From the NCBI RefSeq assembly GCF_950295315.1, contig NC_080164.1, forward strand, positions 106,291,587 to 106,355,586: DNA of 64,000 bases, given 5' to 3'. The position numbers were made by a program, and so were the translations under genes. The notes under the pieces were generated by a model. It saw only the letters and a list, made by a program, of their open reading frames with translations. It did not search any database and was not told the origin of the DNA. Below are positions 9,990 through 20,700 of the stretch, in pieces (position 1 is the stretch's first letter; every line of letters begins with the position of its first letter). This stretch comes from Erinaceus europaeus. Lineage: Eukaryota > Chordata > Mammalia > Eulipotyphla > Erinaceidae.

Positions 9990-11880
9990 AGGAAAAGCTT
10001 GAGTGTTTAACTAGAAGTTTCAGGTTTTTGTGACAGCTATAGGCATTGCCTCTAGAGCACAGCTTGTCAAACCTTGCTGTAAATCTCATGTGTGGATACA
10101 TAGGCATCATTCATACAGGGAAAGGCATGATCAAATAATTGGGACAGGATTCTTGGTACAGACACAGGGGACAGACTTAGGGACACTGGTTCTCTAGGAA
10201 AGGTCTCTCCTCTGCCCATGCTTGTCCTTGTCTATTTACCTCTGACTGTATCAAGGAAAAAAAGAAAAAAAAAAAAAAGGAAGAAAAAAGGAAAAAACAA
10301 ATATCAGAAAAAGAAGTTTCCAGCAACACAGATTTCAATGCAGGTAATGAAACCAAGAAATAAACATACTTTTAAAAAAGAGAAGGGGAAATATGAGAGA
10401 AGTAAGAGGAGGAAAAGGGAAAGGGGGGAGGAGGAAGGAAGAAAGAAAGGAGAAAGAAGAAAGGAAAGAACAAAGAGCCTTTTCTATCTAGACATCAAAT
10501 CTTTAAATTCATTCTATACTCTACTCTGTTTTTGCTTTTCTCCTTTTTTATTGAAAATCAATTTATTTTCACCTATCTTAGATATTGAGGTACAATCTTT
10601 CATGTATTTCACCTTACATGTGTCATGATGACCTAGTCTTATTCTAATATCAGTGTTTGTGACTCCTAATGTTCACAAGATGGTTTTATCACAAAATGCA
10701 AATATTATATCATTCTCAGTTTAACTTGATTAATGCAGTGAAGGATAAGCTTTAAAATTTAAATTTAAATGGTAAGAGCTTTCTAGAATAGGTCAGCTGT
10801 TCATCAGTCTACCACATCTCATATTGCTCTCTTTCAAGCATCCTCTGCTATACTGCACATCTGCAGGTGTAAGAACAGCATACAGTTTTGAGACTCTGTT
10901 CTTTTCCACCATTCATTCTGTAAATACAGCAGATAATTCATCATCATACCTTAAATTCCTCTTCTTTCAAAAAGGTCATGATCCCTCATCTGTTTAAAAA
11001 AAAAATTATTTCCCAGAAATCACTGTATAAATAAATACAACATCCCATTACTATTGTGGTTTATTTAGTTTCCTATTTTCCCCTAGAAATTGATGTTTTA
11101 GAAATGGTACCATGTTTTATTTTATTTAAAGTGGAAGTATATGAAGTTCCAGAATAAAGAACCTCACTTATCTGTTTTTTCATTAGAGACACCAAAAATT
11201 AACATCCCATTTAATCCATTTTGCCATATCAAAGGTGTTCTTTACAAAAGGTACTCTTCTACACACACTGAGTATCTAAAGGATATTTTTAATGCAGCAA
11301 AATTTAACATAAAACTATAGGTTTCTAAAATGTACGTATAGTTTCTTTGCATGTGACATTGAGCAGAGATGGAGACAAAAATAGACCTATAATTGTTCTA
11401 TACTTAAACTTGAAAAATTTCCAAAGTAGAGTTTCACAAAAGCTACAAATTTGAGCTGCAATTCAAACTAAAATATTCACCTTAGTAATGAATCAAAGTA
11501 TCTAGTCACCATGACTTTCTAACTGATGAATTCAAGGTATTAGGCTCATGTCATTCTTTAGACATGAGTATCTATAGCTTCCAGTATATAATTTAAAAAT
11601 ATATAGTGCAAATGCTAAATTAAGAAGTACAATTTTGAAGGAGGTGTTTATATTAAGACCAGGAAAATGGTTGGATATCATTGAAGGTACAATGTATATT
11701 TGATGATTAGGAAATTACTTTTAACAAGGTAATTTTCTTGGATACTTTTGGGTGAAAAAACGAGAATTTTCATCTCTGTTGGGTATTTTCACAGTGTATG
11801 CCTAGAGCAGAGAATCAGTACCAGAGAATCAAGGTGTTTTCAAATTGATGCAGTACAAAGAAACGCTGGAACAATTTCTT
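9990..11880. other. Long unique AT-rich stretch
   Basis: About 1.9 kb, the longest repeat-poor block in the window. A purine-rich tract (A-rich at 10252-10310, GGA/GAA-rich at 10381-10480) gives a Lys/Arg-rich reading frame that I treat as composition. Beyond that I see no gene, RNA or known repeat. Confidence 0.55.
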
Positions 11881-11888
11881 GAGTGTTT

Positions 11889-11949
<61 letters not shown>
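11889..11949. repeat. (GATA)n-(GACA)n compound microsatellite
   Basis: About ten GATA units running into about five GACA units. Confidence 0.97.
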
Positions 11950-12338
11950 GAAGAGACTAAGAATCTTTGTTAGGCACATCACAAAACAACTCCTGAAGTG
12001 GGAGATTTGAGAAAGGACATTCTCAAATCCAAGTTAGTTTAGTAGTAGGGTGAATCATGCTCATCAAACTATTAAAACTGTTGAGGTACTAACCTTATAG
12101 ATTGAAGTATTAAGAGATACCAGAAACTATTTCTTATGCCTAGTCTACAGTCACTTAATTAACTGAAAAATAGAGAGCACTGTGACTTTTTAGGATAAAG
12201 ATACATATATTCCACTTATTCTGAACAGCAGTTTGAAAATAAAGAATATGACCTAAAAATTAAATGTTTCTATAATAAATTAATATCAGATGTTCTTTGT
12301 CTCAAAGGAAGATAACAATCAATGCTATAATCTTGGTA
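11950..12338. other. Unassigned AT-rich stretch
   Basis: No gene or repeat recognised. Confidence 0.5.
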
Positions 12339-12570
12339 AGTGCGTGTGTGGGGGCTGGGGGGTGTAACCGGAACCTCACACATGTGCAATTTCATTGATA
12401 CAGGCCATTTTCTCTTACAAGTGGAGAAACACCAAATAGAGAATGAGAGAGAGGCCACAGCACTGGAACATCCTTCATTGTCATGGAACTACTCATAAGG
12501 GTCCAGGGCTTAAAACTGGACTATGAATAAGGCAATGCATGCATGCTACCCAGTAAATTATCTCTCTCAT
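12339..12570 (-). mobile_element. Degenerate SINE, antisense
   Basis: Purine-rich body ('gagaatgagagagaggccac') followed by a reverse head-like stretch ending in 'atctctctcatcc'. Diverged; the family is uncertain. Confidence 0.5.
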
Positions 12571-13007
12571 CCTAATGACATTTTCAAAATAGTACAGAGC
12601 AAGCACAAATTAACTATAAATCACAGTAATTGTACTGATGGTAGATTTCTCAAAAGTAGAATTGAAGTTACTGCTTAATACCAGTTTTATACCAAGTTAA
12701 ATTAACTTTGAGAGTTGAGAGAGAAGTGAAACTGGCTTAAGAACAAATCTTCAACATGTTCAAAGACATATGTTAGAAATATGATAAATGACCTAATGAT
12801 ATAGCAGAAAAAAATGTCAAGAAAAAGTAAATATAATAAATGTGAAGAAAGGTTAATAAAATAATAATGAAATATTATATAATTAGTGAGGTTATAAGAA
12901 ACAACATAAAATAAAAATTCAAAACACTCCAAAGTGCCTCAAAATTTGGGGAAAATATTATTCAAATCCTCAATAAATTATTCTATTAACAAAATGTTAC
13001 ACTAAAA
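12571..13007. other. Unassigned AT-rich stretch
   Basis: Very AT-rich with no recognised feature. Confidence 0.5.
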
Positions 13008-13019
13008 AATAACCCATTC

Positions 13020-13300
13020 AGGAGTAGGGCTATAGCACAGCTGATTAAGCACAGGTGGTGTGAAGTGCAAGGACCAGCTTAAGGATCCCAGTTCTAGACC
13101 CTGGCTCCCCACCTGCAGGGGAGTAGCTTCACAGGTGGTGAAGCAGGTTTGCAGGTGTCTATCTTTCTCTCCCCTTCTGTCTTCCCTTCCTCTCTCCATT
13201 TCTCTCTGTCCTATCCAACAACAATGACATCAGTAACAACAACAATAAAACAACAAGGGCGACAAAGGGGAATAAATAAATAAAATAAGTTAAAAAAAAT
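13020..13300 (+). mobile_element. Family A SINE with perfect 12-bp TSD
   Basis: Complete head, 'ctccccacctgcagggga', CT-rich body, 'acaacaataaaacaacaagg' and an (AAAT)n tail. The 12-base TSD 'aataacccattc' is at 13008-13019 and 13301-13312. Confidence 0.95.
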
Positions 13301-13312
13301 AATAACCCATTC

Positions 13313-13450
13313 TAGGGATGAGGAGGTGGCTCATCTGGTTAAATGCACATTACCATGCAAAAGGAACAGATGTCAAGCCCTCAGTCACCACCTATTGTGG
13401 CCGGGGTTGGGGTGGGGAGCTTCATGAGCATTAATGCTGGAACATTTTTT
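13313..13450 (+). mobile_element. Family B SINE, 3'-truncated
   Basis: Head 'gaggaggtggctcatctgg' and the CACCT block are present; the body is lost. It directly follows the TSD of the previous SINE. Confidence 0.6.
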
Positions 13451-13484
13451 TTACTCTGACTTCAGTGGTTCAATTTATTTTACT

Positions 13485-13486
13485 TT

Positions 13487-13533
<47 letters not shown>
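13485..13533. repeat. (TG)n microsatellite
   Basis: About 20 uninterrupted TG units. Confidence 0.97.
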
Positions 13534-13535
<2 letters not shown>

Positions 13536-13539
13536 ACAG

Positions 13540-14069
13540 TATTTAATAGGAATGCTAAACAATAAAATGAACACCCACTACTTTAAATATAGACACACCA
13601 GGGAAAGACGAAAGAATAATTGCCAATTATGTCTAATTTTTATAGTGTGCTTAGCTAAGCCATCATATATATTTGAGTGTCTATAATCACATGCTTTTAC
13701 TCGGTGGACTGAAATGTTCATTTATTCTCTGCCTTTGCATTTTACACTTTCAGTGAAGGAAAATCTTTCAAAAATGTGCATGACTTCATAAATGTAAATA
13801 TTTAGCAATTACCCACTTACAAAGTACTAAAGCACAATAGAGAAGCTGCACAAAGTGAAGCGAAACAAATCTGAGGGTGGCTGCAGAGAAAAGCATTTTA
13901 CATAACCACTAGATATATATCATACAGATCTATACATATATAGGCATATATATATATGTTAGGCCTGTTGATGGTTTGCCATTCTAAGTTGCAATACATA
14001 ATAAAAGACTCACTGTTATAGTATCACTTACAACTGATCAAAGAGAAGCTTATATTTTTTAAAAATATA
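13540..14069. other. Unassigned AT-rich stretch
   Basis: No gene or repeat recognised apart from short TA runs near 13930-13958. Confidence 0.5.
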
Positions 14070-14080
14070 TATCTTTATTG

Positions 14081-14335
14081 GGATTCAGGTGGTAGCCAGT
14101 GGGTTAAGCGCACATGGTGCAAAGTGCAAGGACCCGCTTAAGGATACCATTTCAAGCTCCTGGCTCCCCACCTGCAAGGAAGTCACTTCACAAGGGGTGA
14201 AGGAGTTCTGCATGTGTCTTTCCCTCCTTTATCCATTTCTCTATCCTATCCAACAACAATGACATCAATAACAACAACAAGAACAATAAAACAACAAGGG
14301 CAACAAAATGGAATAAATACATAATAAATAAATAA
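14081..14335 (+). mobile_element. Family A SINE with 11-bp TSD
   Basis: Head 'aggtggtagccagtgggtta', CACCTGCA block, CT-rich body, AAC-rich tail and (AAAT)n. TSD 'atatctttatt' at 14070-14080 and 14336-14346. Confidence 0.93.
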
Positions 14336-14380
14336 ATATCTTTATTTATTATGAGTATAAATAGAAAGGGGAAATAATGG

Positions 14381-14535
14381 TCTGGGAGGTAGCACAATGG
14401 ATAAAGCATTGGATTCTCAAGCAAGAAGTCTTCAGTTCAATCCCCAGCAGCACATGTACCAGAGTGAGGTCTGGTTTTTTCTCTCTCTTCTACCATTTGT
14501 CATGAATAAGTAAATAAAATCTTTAAAAAAAAAAG
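14381..14535 (+). mobile_element. tRNA-like SINE (family D)
   Basis: 'ggtctgggaggtagcacaat' head, B-box-like 'agttcaatcccc', 'agcagcacatgtaccagagt' and an A-rich end 'aaataaaatctttaaaa'. Related to 15783-15905. Confidence 0.75.
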
Positions 14536-14539
14536 AAAG

Positions 14540-14629
14540 AAAGAAAAGGGAGAGAGACGGTGTGAGCAAAAGACCCTGCTTTTACTACACTGCTTCAATA
14601 CTTTTGAAAATTCCTCTCAGCAGGGGAGG
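14540..14629 (-). mobile_element. Antisense SINE split by a solo LTR
   Basis: The purine-rich body starts here and the reverse head resumes after the LTR at 15043-15110 ('ggggctttaacccaggttct', 'ctactgcctagtccc'). Joining the halves gives a normal SINE order, which proves that the LTR is a later insertion. Confidence 0.75.
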
Positions 14630-15036
14630 TGTCATTTTTGCCAGGCTGGCTTCACGGGCAGAAGACAGAGATGACCAGAGACTCATGGCTGAGCTGAGAA
14701 TGCAGTATCTCTTTATTGATGAGCGGGGATGCGGTTCAACCAACTAATCTAATCTAATCACAACCCAATTCTGTCCTGTCTCTCTCCTCCTGCGGAAGAG
14801 TCAGGAACAAAGGAAATAGGTACAATAGGGGGCGGGGAGAAGAAAGAAGCGCTAACCAGCAATGCCTAAACCAAAAGCTGGGGGGGGGGGCAAAAGACAC
14901 ACCAAACCAATATCTCAGAGGCAGGGGGTGCCCAACAGTGGACATGCAAACAGAACACATAGCAAGCAACACAAGCGAACCAATGTGATGATAAAAACAG
15001 AAGGCTTCACAAGCAGAATCCAGAAGCATACCAACA
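14630..15036 (-). mobile_element. Solo ERVK-type LTR (407 bp), antisense
   Basis: On the minus strand the element begins TGTTGGTATGCTTCT and ends TGACA. It is flanked by the perfect 6-bp TSD 'gggagg' (14624-14629 and 15037-15042). It carries a polyadenylation signal (AATAAA, reverse 'tttatt' at about 14712-14717). Its sequence is closest to the LTRs at 45067-45443 and 47133-47509 (shared start, shared 'gttcctgactct' region, related R/U5). A 6-bp TSD is the class II/ERVK norm. No internal region is present, so it is the product of LTR-LTR recombination. The G/C-run at 14881-14890 is part of the U3. Confidence 0.9.
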
Positions 15037-15248
15037 GGGAGGGGCTTTAACCCAGGTTCTTGTGCATAGTGACATGTGCACCCTACTAGGTATTCTACTG
15101 CCTAGTCCCTAGCAGTATATAATTTAAGCATTTGATGCTTTTTTTACCAAATATCTTTTCATATAGAAGTCAAAAATCCATTTTCAAATTATAGGAGTAA
15201 CTATTTTACAGTGCTCACATCTTTTTATTAGTGGCTTAATAATGAATG

Positions 15249-15527
15249 GCCAGGGAGGTGGGCAGTAGTAGCACAGCGGGTTAATCACACATGGCACAAA
15301 GCACAAGGACCAGCATAAGGATACCGGTTTGAGCCCCCGGCTCCCCACCTGCAGGGGATTTGCTTCACAGGTGGTGAAGCAGGTCTGTAAGTGTCTCTCC
15401 CCTTCTCTGTCTTCCCCTCCTCTCTCGATTTCTTTCTGTCCTATCCAACAACGACGGCATCAATAATAACTACAACAATAAAACAACAAGGGCAACAAAA
15501 GGGAATAAATCAATAAATATTAAAAAA
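15249..15527 (+). mobile_element. Family A SINE with 11-bp TSD
   Basis: Complete sense copy with head 'cagtagtagcacagcgggtt', 'ctccccacctgcagggga', CT-rich body and AAC tail. TSD 'aataatgaatg' at 15238-15248 and 15528-15538. It is inserted in the reverse poly(A) zone of an antisense L1. Confidence 0.94.
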
Positions 15528-15538
15528 AATAATGAATG

Positions 15539-15783
15539 ATCAACAAGATTGTAAGATAATAGGGGCATAATTCCATACAATTCCCACCACCAGAATTTTG
15601 TGTCTCACCCCCTCCATTGAAAGCTTCCCTATTCTTTATCCCTCTAGGAATATGGACCAAAATTCTTTATGGGTGTCGAAGGTGGGAGGTCTGGCTTCTG
15701 TAATTGCTTCTCCACTGGACATGGACATTGGCCAGTCCTGGTCTGGTCATTATGTATCTAAATGTCTTGGAAGCTGGTTGATT
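15539..15783 (-). mobile_element. L1 3' end, antisense
   Basis: 'aagattgtaagataatagg', 'acaattcccaccaccag', 'tctggcttctgtaattgct' and 'ggacatggacattggcca' are the reverse of the common L1 terminus (compare 25335-25570). A short part also lies left of the SINE (about 15220-15248). Confidence 0.85.
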
Positions 15784-16050
15784 AGAGGACACAACAACAG
15801 AACACAGGACTTGCATGCATGACATCAATCCTCAGCATCACATGATTGGAGGGATGCCTGGGTTGTCTCTCTGTTCTCATTACTAAATCTTTAATGTAAG
15901 TGAATAAGTGTTTAGATTAGCCCTATTGTGTGTATTTATGAATGAGAGAGTATCAAATCATTATTCTGGCTCATACAAGGCTTGTGCTTGAACTCAGGAC
16001 CTCACATTTGTGAGTTCAGCACTCTACCCACTGTACAATTTACTGGAAAC
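15783..16050. mobile_element. Two family D SINE fragments, head to head
   Basis: 15783-15905 is sense ('gacttgcatgcatgacatca', 'atcctcagcatcacatga'). About 15935-16050 is antisense ('ggcttgtgcttgaactcagg'). They could form a hairpin but are diverged. Confidence 0.55.
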
Positions 16051-16139
16051 TAACTAGACCATTCTAATGTGATCTGTATAAGTGCCCTGCAAAGTTTTCT
16101 GATACCCTCCATTGGAAACTGTGTTGTGCCTGCCATGAG

Positions 16140-16345
16140 TTAGGTTTTACTTTTTATTACAATTTATTATCTTTAGTTATTGGATAGAGACAACCAGAAA
16201 TTAAGAGGGGAGGGGGTGAAAGAGAAAGATAGACACCTGCAACACTGCTTCATCACTCACAAAGCTTTCCTCCTGCAGGTGGGGACCAGGGCTTTAAGAT
16301 TGTAACATGTGCATTCAACCAGGTGAGCCACTTCCCAGTCCCATG
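16140..16345 (-). mobile_element. Family B SINE, antisense
   Basis: Reverse tail, purine-rich body ('gggtgaaagagaaagatag'), 'tcctgcaggtggggacca' and reverse head ('gcattcaaccaggtgagcca'). Confidence 0.75.
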
Positions 16346-16349
16346 AGTT

Positions 16350-16628
16350 TGGTGCCTACGTATACAGTGGAAAATCAGGCAGATAAGGCTCTTTTTCTTA
16401 CAGGCAAGGTTACAGGGGGAACAGAAATCTTATACTGATGCTGCGATAGCCAAGGGCAGGAAAGTCGTTCAATTCCAAGAGGAAAAAGTTGGAAACTCAA
16501 GCTAAGATTATCAGGTTCAGTGCATTAGTTGCTGAAGAAACCTACCCCACCACTATTTCAATCTTCCATCCAAAGTCTGGATAAAGTCATTTCATCTTTG
16601 GGAAGGTCTAGAAAAAAAAAAAAAGAAA
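16350..16628. other. Unassigned stretch
   Basis: No feature recognised; it ends in an A-rich run at about 16610-16628. Confidence 0.5.
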
Positions 16629-16825
16629 AGAAAAAGATGTCCAGACAGTGGCACACCTGATTAAGAGCACACATTACAGTGCACAAGGACTGGATTTGAT
16701 GCTCCTGTTTCACACCAATGAAGCAGGGCTACAGATGTCTCTCTATTTCATTCCCTCTTTCTACCCCCTCTCAATTTTGTCTATTTCTATTCAATAATAA
16801 ATAAATTATTTAAAAGATTTTAAAA
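16629..16825 (+). mobile_element. Family B SINE
   Basis: 'gacagtggcacacctgatta' head, 'atttgatgctcctg', CT-rich body, then an (AAAT)-like tail. Confidence 0.72.
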
Positions 16826-16829
16826 AGGA

Positions 16830-17310
16830 AAGGAAAAGGAAAAGATGCCCAGTCAGAGAGAAAAGAGAGAGGAAAAGTGTTGAGAACAAACAGAACTTGC
16901 AGATCTTGGTATTTCTGAGAAACCAAAATAGCAGCCCTTTGCTTGAGTGAAACACATGGTTCTGAGAAGACTTGTGACAAGCAAGAGATGGAGTGGATCC
17001 ATGGAAAGGAACTGATGGAACACTGTGGACCACCTTGCAGCCTTTAGAGATAGAACAGAAGAAACAGGACATTAGCCATAAGGTACCCAACTTTAGAGGC
17101 TGTAGACAGGCCAGACAATAATCCAGCAAAACCAGAATCACTGAGAGGCAGAGTTTGATTATTTTTGCCGATTCAGGGAATTAGAAACAGAGAAGCTGTG
17201 TCAGGGAGGTTTGAAAGAGGGGTGATACCACCTGATAAAGAGGAGTGTGGGAACACCTTAAGGAGAGTAAAACATGTCCAAACTAGCACATAAGAATGCC
17301 CCAGACATTG
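16830..17310. other. Unassigned purine-biased stretch
   Basis: About 480 bases; a 111-codon minus-strand frame spans it but shows no recognisable domain. It could be an old diverged repeat. Confidence 0.4.
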
Positions 17311-17558
17311 CTACAAACTGATAAAACAAGATTCCTGGATAATAACTGTAAGGTATTTGAGACTGATCCCAGAGATTGTTGATAATTCTGAGACTGTTAA
17401 CATTAAAATGGAGAGAGGGAAGATGACCAGGAAGCTCTGAACTCTAATTCTATCTGACAGATAGAATTTCTCTATGACAGAGCCATAGGAAAAAAATGGA
17501 CAAATATAGAAAGATATATATATATATATATATATAAAAAATATAGAAATAATAGTCA
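17310..17558 (+). mobile_element. L1-type 3' UTR fragment, left half of a split host
   Basis: 'gagggaagatgaccaggaag' and a TA run (17516-17535) match 4380-4592. The element resumes at 19741-19890 ('gtgaccttgggaaaacc ... ttgtaaagcaatgttaaacc'). It therefore hosts the insertion at 17559-19726. Confidence 0.72.
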
Positions 17559-17880
17559 TACACAACATCACTGTAATTTATGTCCTTTCACATTATTTGT
17601 ATATAGCTGTGTTCTAGAATAATGCCACTGGTTGCTTCTATTCTCCTTGGTCTAAGGTTTTAAGAAAGTCAACATTTCAAAGACTCGACTTATGGTCTGT
17701 GCATTAAAAAGTTTGAGTTATTGAATTTTCCCCTCTCATTTATTAAATAATGATTTATATGACTACAAATTAATAGGACTGTATATAAACACCATTCCGA
17801 TCACCAAAAGACTGTGTCCTATCCTATCTTCGCCACCCACCCCAGTGAAGCCAAACATCCGCCCTCACCCTCAACCCAGA

Positions 17881-18971
17881 TTTTTTTTTCTATAAAAAGG
17901 AAATATTGACTAAACCAAAGGATAAGAGATGTACGACTTCACACAATTTCCACCACCAGAACTTTGTATCCCATCCCCTTCCCTGATAGCTTTCCTATTC
18001 TTCAACCCTCTGGGAATATGGACCCAAGGTCATTGTGGGATGCAGAAGGTGGAATGTCTGGCTTCTGTAATTGCTTCCCTGCTGAACATGGGTGTTGACA
18101 GGTCTCCTTGACTGTCTGTCTCTTTCCCTAGTGGGGATACTTTAAGGATGACTCTTTAGTCACTATCAGGTCATTCCATCCGCTGGGGCCCTAATCAGGG
18201 AGGCCTGAGATTACCAAACAGACTTGATGGGCCTAGAACTTAAATAAATCCCTCTCTCCATTGTTGCCTGTCATCTCTATCAGGAACAACACAACAGACC
18301 CCTTTGTGGATCCCCATAGGATATTGCCCTCAACTTGGATCAACAGTGGTAGAGAATGTTCTATCCTCCGAAGGGAGGATGGACAACATACTCTATGCTA
18401 CACCTGAGGAAGATGGGTCAATATTGGGGCAGCCTGGAATGTTCCTATTCATGACCACAGAATGTGTGCTCAGATCTACAGGGATTCAGAGGTCACATAG
18501 GCTCCTAAGCTGAATATGGACCCCAGATAACATCAAATCAATGGGGTTTACAGTCAACAATATTTATACCCCCTTCCCATATTAGGGAGCTACTCTCTTC
18601 CCTGATTCAGCTTTCTGGTCCTTTTTCCAGCCATGACATCATCTTAACAGACAATAATTTGTATCCACCAGCATATCAGATTTCAGGCTCAGGGGGAAAA
18701 AGCAAAAGCGAAAAAAAAAAAACTAGTATAGCCACAGGACCTTTGGAATATAACTAAAATATGCCTATTAGCTACCTACAAAATGGAGACCCCCCCCCCA
18801 ACTCTTCATCAGCACTATTCAAGCCTTGAGGTCCATGAGTGGTCAACAATTTGTTTGGCTTTGTATGTTAATTCTCTTGTCAACCACCAGGTTCTAGATG
18901 CTAGCATGATGCTGACCAGACTTCCCTGGACAGACAACCCACAAATGTGACCTAGAACTCTGATTCCCTAA
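17881..18971. mobile_element. Nested 5'-inverted L1 with type B 3' UTR
   Basis: The 8-bp TSD 'aacccaga' (17873-17880 and 18972-18979) brackets it. 17881-18118 is antisense L1 terminus beginning with a T run. About 18119-18971 is sense and carries the type B 3' UTR module ('gactctttagtcactatca', 'ccctcaacttggatcaac', 'ggggtttacagtcaacaat'), then the shared terminal module ('caacaatttgtttggctt'). There is no ORF sequence. Confidence 0.75.
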
Positions 18972-18979
18972 AACCCAGA

Positions 18980-19700
18980 GATATTTACTTTGGTGCCCTA
19001 CTCCAAACTCAGTTTCTGCTTTGAGTTTCCCTTTCTGTTCTTCTTTCTCAACTTCTGTTCATGAATGGGATCATCCTATACTCATCTTTGTGTTTCTGAC
19101 TTAGCTCACTTAACATAATTCCTTCTAGCTACATCCAAGATGGATCAGAGAAGGTGGGTTCATTGTTCTTCATAGCTGCATAGCATACCACTGTATATAT
19201 ATCACAGCTTTCTCAGCCATTTATCTGCTGTTGGGCACCTGGTTTGCTTCCAGGTTTCAGCTATTACAAATTGTGCTGCTGTGAACATAGATTTAGACAT
19301 ATCTTTTTGACTGGGTGTTATGGAGTCCTTTGGGTATATCCCTAGGGGAGGAATTACTCAGTCACATGGAAAGTCCATATGGCCTTGTGAGAGTTCTCCA
19401 GTCTGCTCTCCAATTTACATTCCCATCAGCACTGCAGAAGGGTTCCTCAGTCCCCACAGCCTCTCCAGCATTTGCTGCTGCTGTCCTTTTAGATGTATGC
19501 CATTTTCACAGGAGTGAGGTGGTATCTCAATGTTGTCTTTATTTGCATTTATCTGACAATCAGTGACCTGGAGCAATTTTTCATGTGTTTGTTAGTCTTT
19601 TGGCTCTCCTCTGTAGTGAATATTCTGTTAAAATCCTCTGCCCATTTTTGGATGGGGTCATTTGCTTTTTTGTTACTAAGTTTGCCGAGCTCTTTGTATA
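18980..19700 (-). pseudogene. L1 ORF2 C-terminal fragment, antisense
   Basis: The reverse complement gives the last ~210 codons of ORF2 with shifts. It includes the 'atagctgcatagcatacc' and 'catttatctgctgttgggca' landmarks and the [16 protein letters not shown] region near 19630. It is the continuation of the 3' UTR at 17559-17880. Confidence 0.82.
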
Positions 19701-20002
19701 AAAAAAAGAAAAGAAAAGAAAGAAAAAGAAATAATAGTCAACTCATATCTGTGACCTTGGGAAAACCACTCCAGTTTCTAATGGAGGGAATGTAGACACA
19801 GAATTTTGATTGTAGGAATGGTGTGGAATTATAGTCCTGCTGTCTTATAATTTTGTAAAGCAATGTTAAACCACTAATAAAAATGTTTTAAAAATGGAGG
19901 GAGGGCAGTAGGTGTGAGAAAGTGAGTATTTATTGAAGTTTTGTTGTCTGGAATTTAGTCTGTGACTTTTAGTGGAAGGGATTCTGCACACTTAAGCTCA
20001 AA

Positions 20003-20116
20003 GCAAGGCAATGGCACAACTGATAGAGTGCATATGTTACCATGTGCAAAGACCTTATTTAAGCCCACAGTCCCCACCTGCAGGAACGAAAGCCTCACAG
20101 GTGGTGAAATAGGTCT

Positions 20117-20153
<37 letters not shown>

Positions 20154-20335
20154 TCCCTCCCACCCCTTTCTTTCTCTCTCTTTCTCCTCTCCCCATCTCA
20201 TTGTCATTCTGTCATATTAAATAAAAGGGGGAAAAGTAAAATGGACTCTGAGTGCAGTGCATTGGTTCTGCAAATACCTAACCCCAGAGATAAGACTAAT
20301 GGCAATAAAAAGATAAATAAAAACACTGACAAATA
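20003..20335 (+). mobile_element. Family B SINE with (TC)n body
   Basis: 'ggcaatggcacaactgatag' head, 'gtccccacctgcagg', (TC)n expansion at 20118-20150, and the 3' module 'cccagagataagactaatgg' with an A-rich tail. Confidence 0.75.
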
Positions 20336-20339
20336 GCTT

Positions 20340-20506
20340 TTTCACTATCATATTTATGTGATTTAGTTTGTTTTGTTTATGTCCTTTAGTATAATTTTAT
20401 CAGTTTCAATAGCTAAAGGGACCTATTTTCCTAGATTGTTATTACTTTAGTATAAACTTTTTTACCAATTTTTTCCTCTTTCAATATAAACGCAAGAATA
20501 ATTTGG
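20340..20506. other. Short unassigned stretch
   Basis: No feature recognised. Confidence 0.5.
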
Positions 20507-20700
20507 GGGCCAGATGCTGGCACATATAGCTAAGACCAAGGTTCAAGCCCCTAGTCCCCACCTGCAATGGGAAAGCTTTGTGAGTGGTGAAGCAGGGATG
20601 CAGGTTTGTCTCTCTGTCTCTGTCCCTCTCTATATCCCTCTCTCTTCTCAATTTCTCCGTCTCTATTCAATAATAAATAAATATAAACATATATTTAATT
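20507..20700 (+). mobile_element. Family B SINE
   Basis: 'gccagatgctggcacatata', 'ggttcaagcccctagtcccc' (B-box-like), CT-rich body and 'ctattcaataataaataaat' tail. Confidence 0.82.

Larger units (their letters stand above)
17559..19726 (-). mobile_element. Inverted L1 body with plus-strand poly(A) and 14-bp TSD
   Basis: A perfect 14-base TSD ('agaaataatagtca', 17545-17558 and 19727-19740) defines the insertion. The L1 body is antisense: 3' UTR at 17559-17880 and, after a nested L1, ORF2 C-terminus at about 18980-19700. An A-rich tail ('aaaaaaagaaaagaaaag...') sits at the RIGHT end (19700-19726). A simple antisense insertion would have its poly(T) on the left, and the true 3' end of the L1 is missing on the left. 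The simplest reading is twin priming in which almost the whole retained cDNA is inverted. Confidence 0.8.

Noticed and set aside
10218..10628. 136-codon Lys/Arg-rich frame that could look like a nuclear basic protein
   Set aside because: It spans A-rich and GGA-rich simple sequence; no splice sites, homology or conserved motif.
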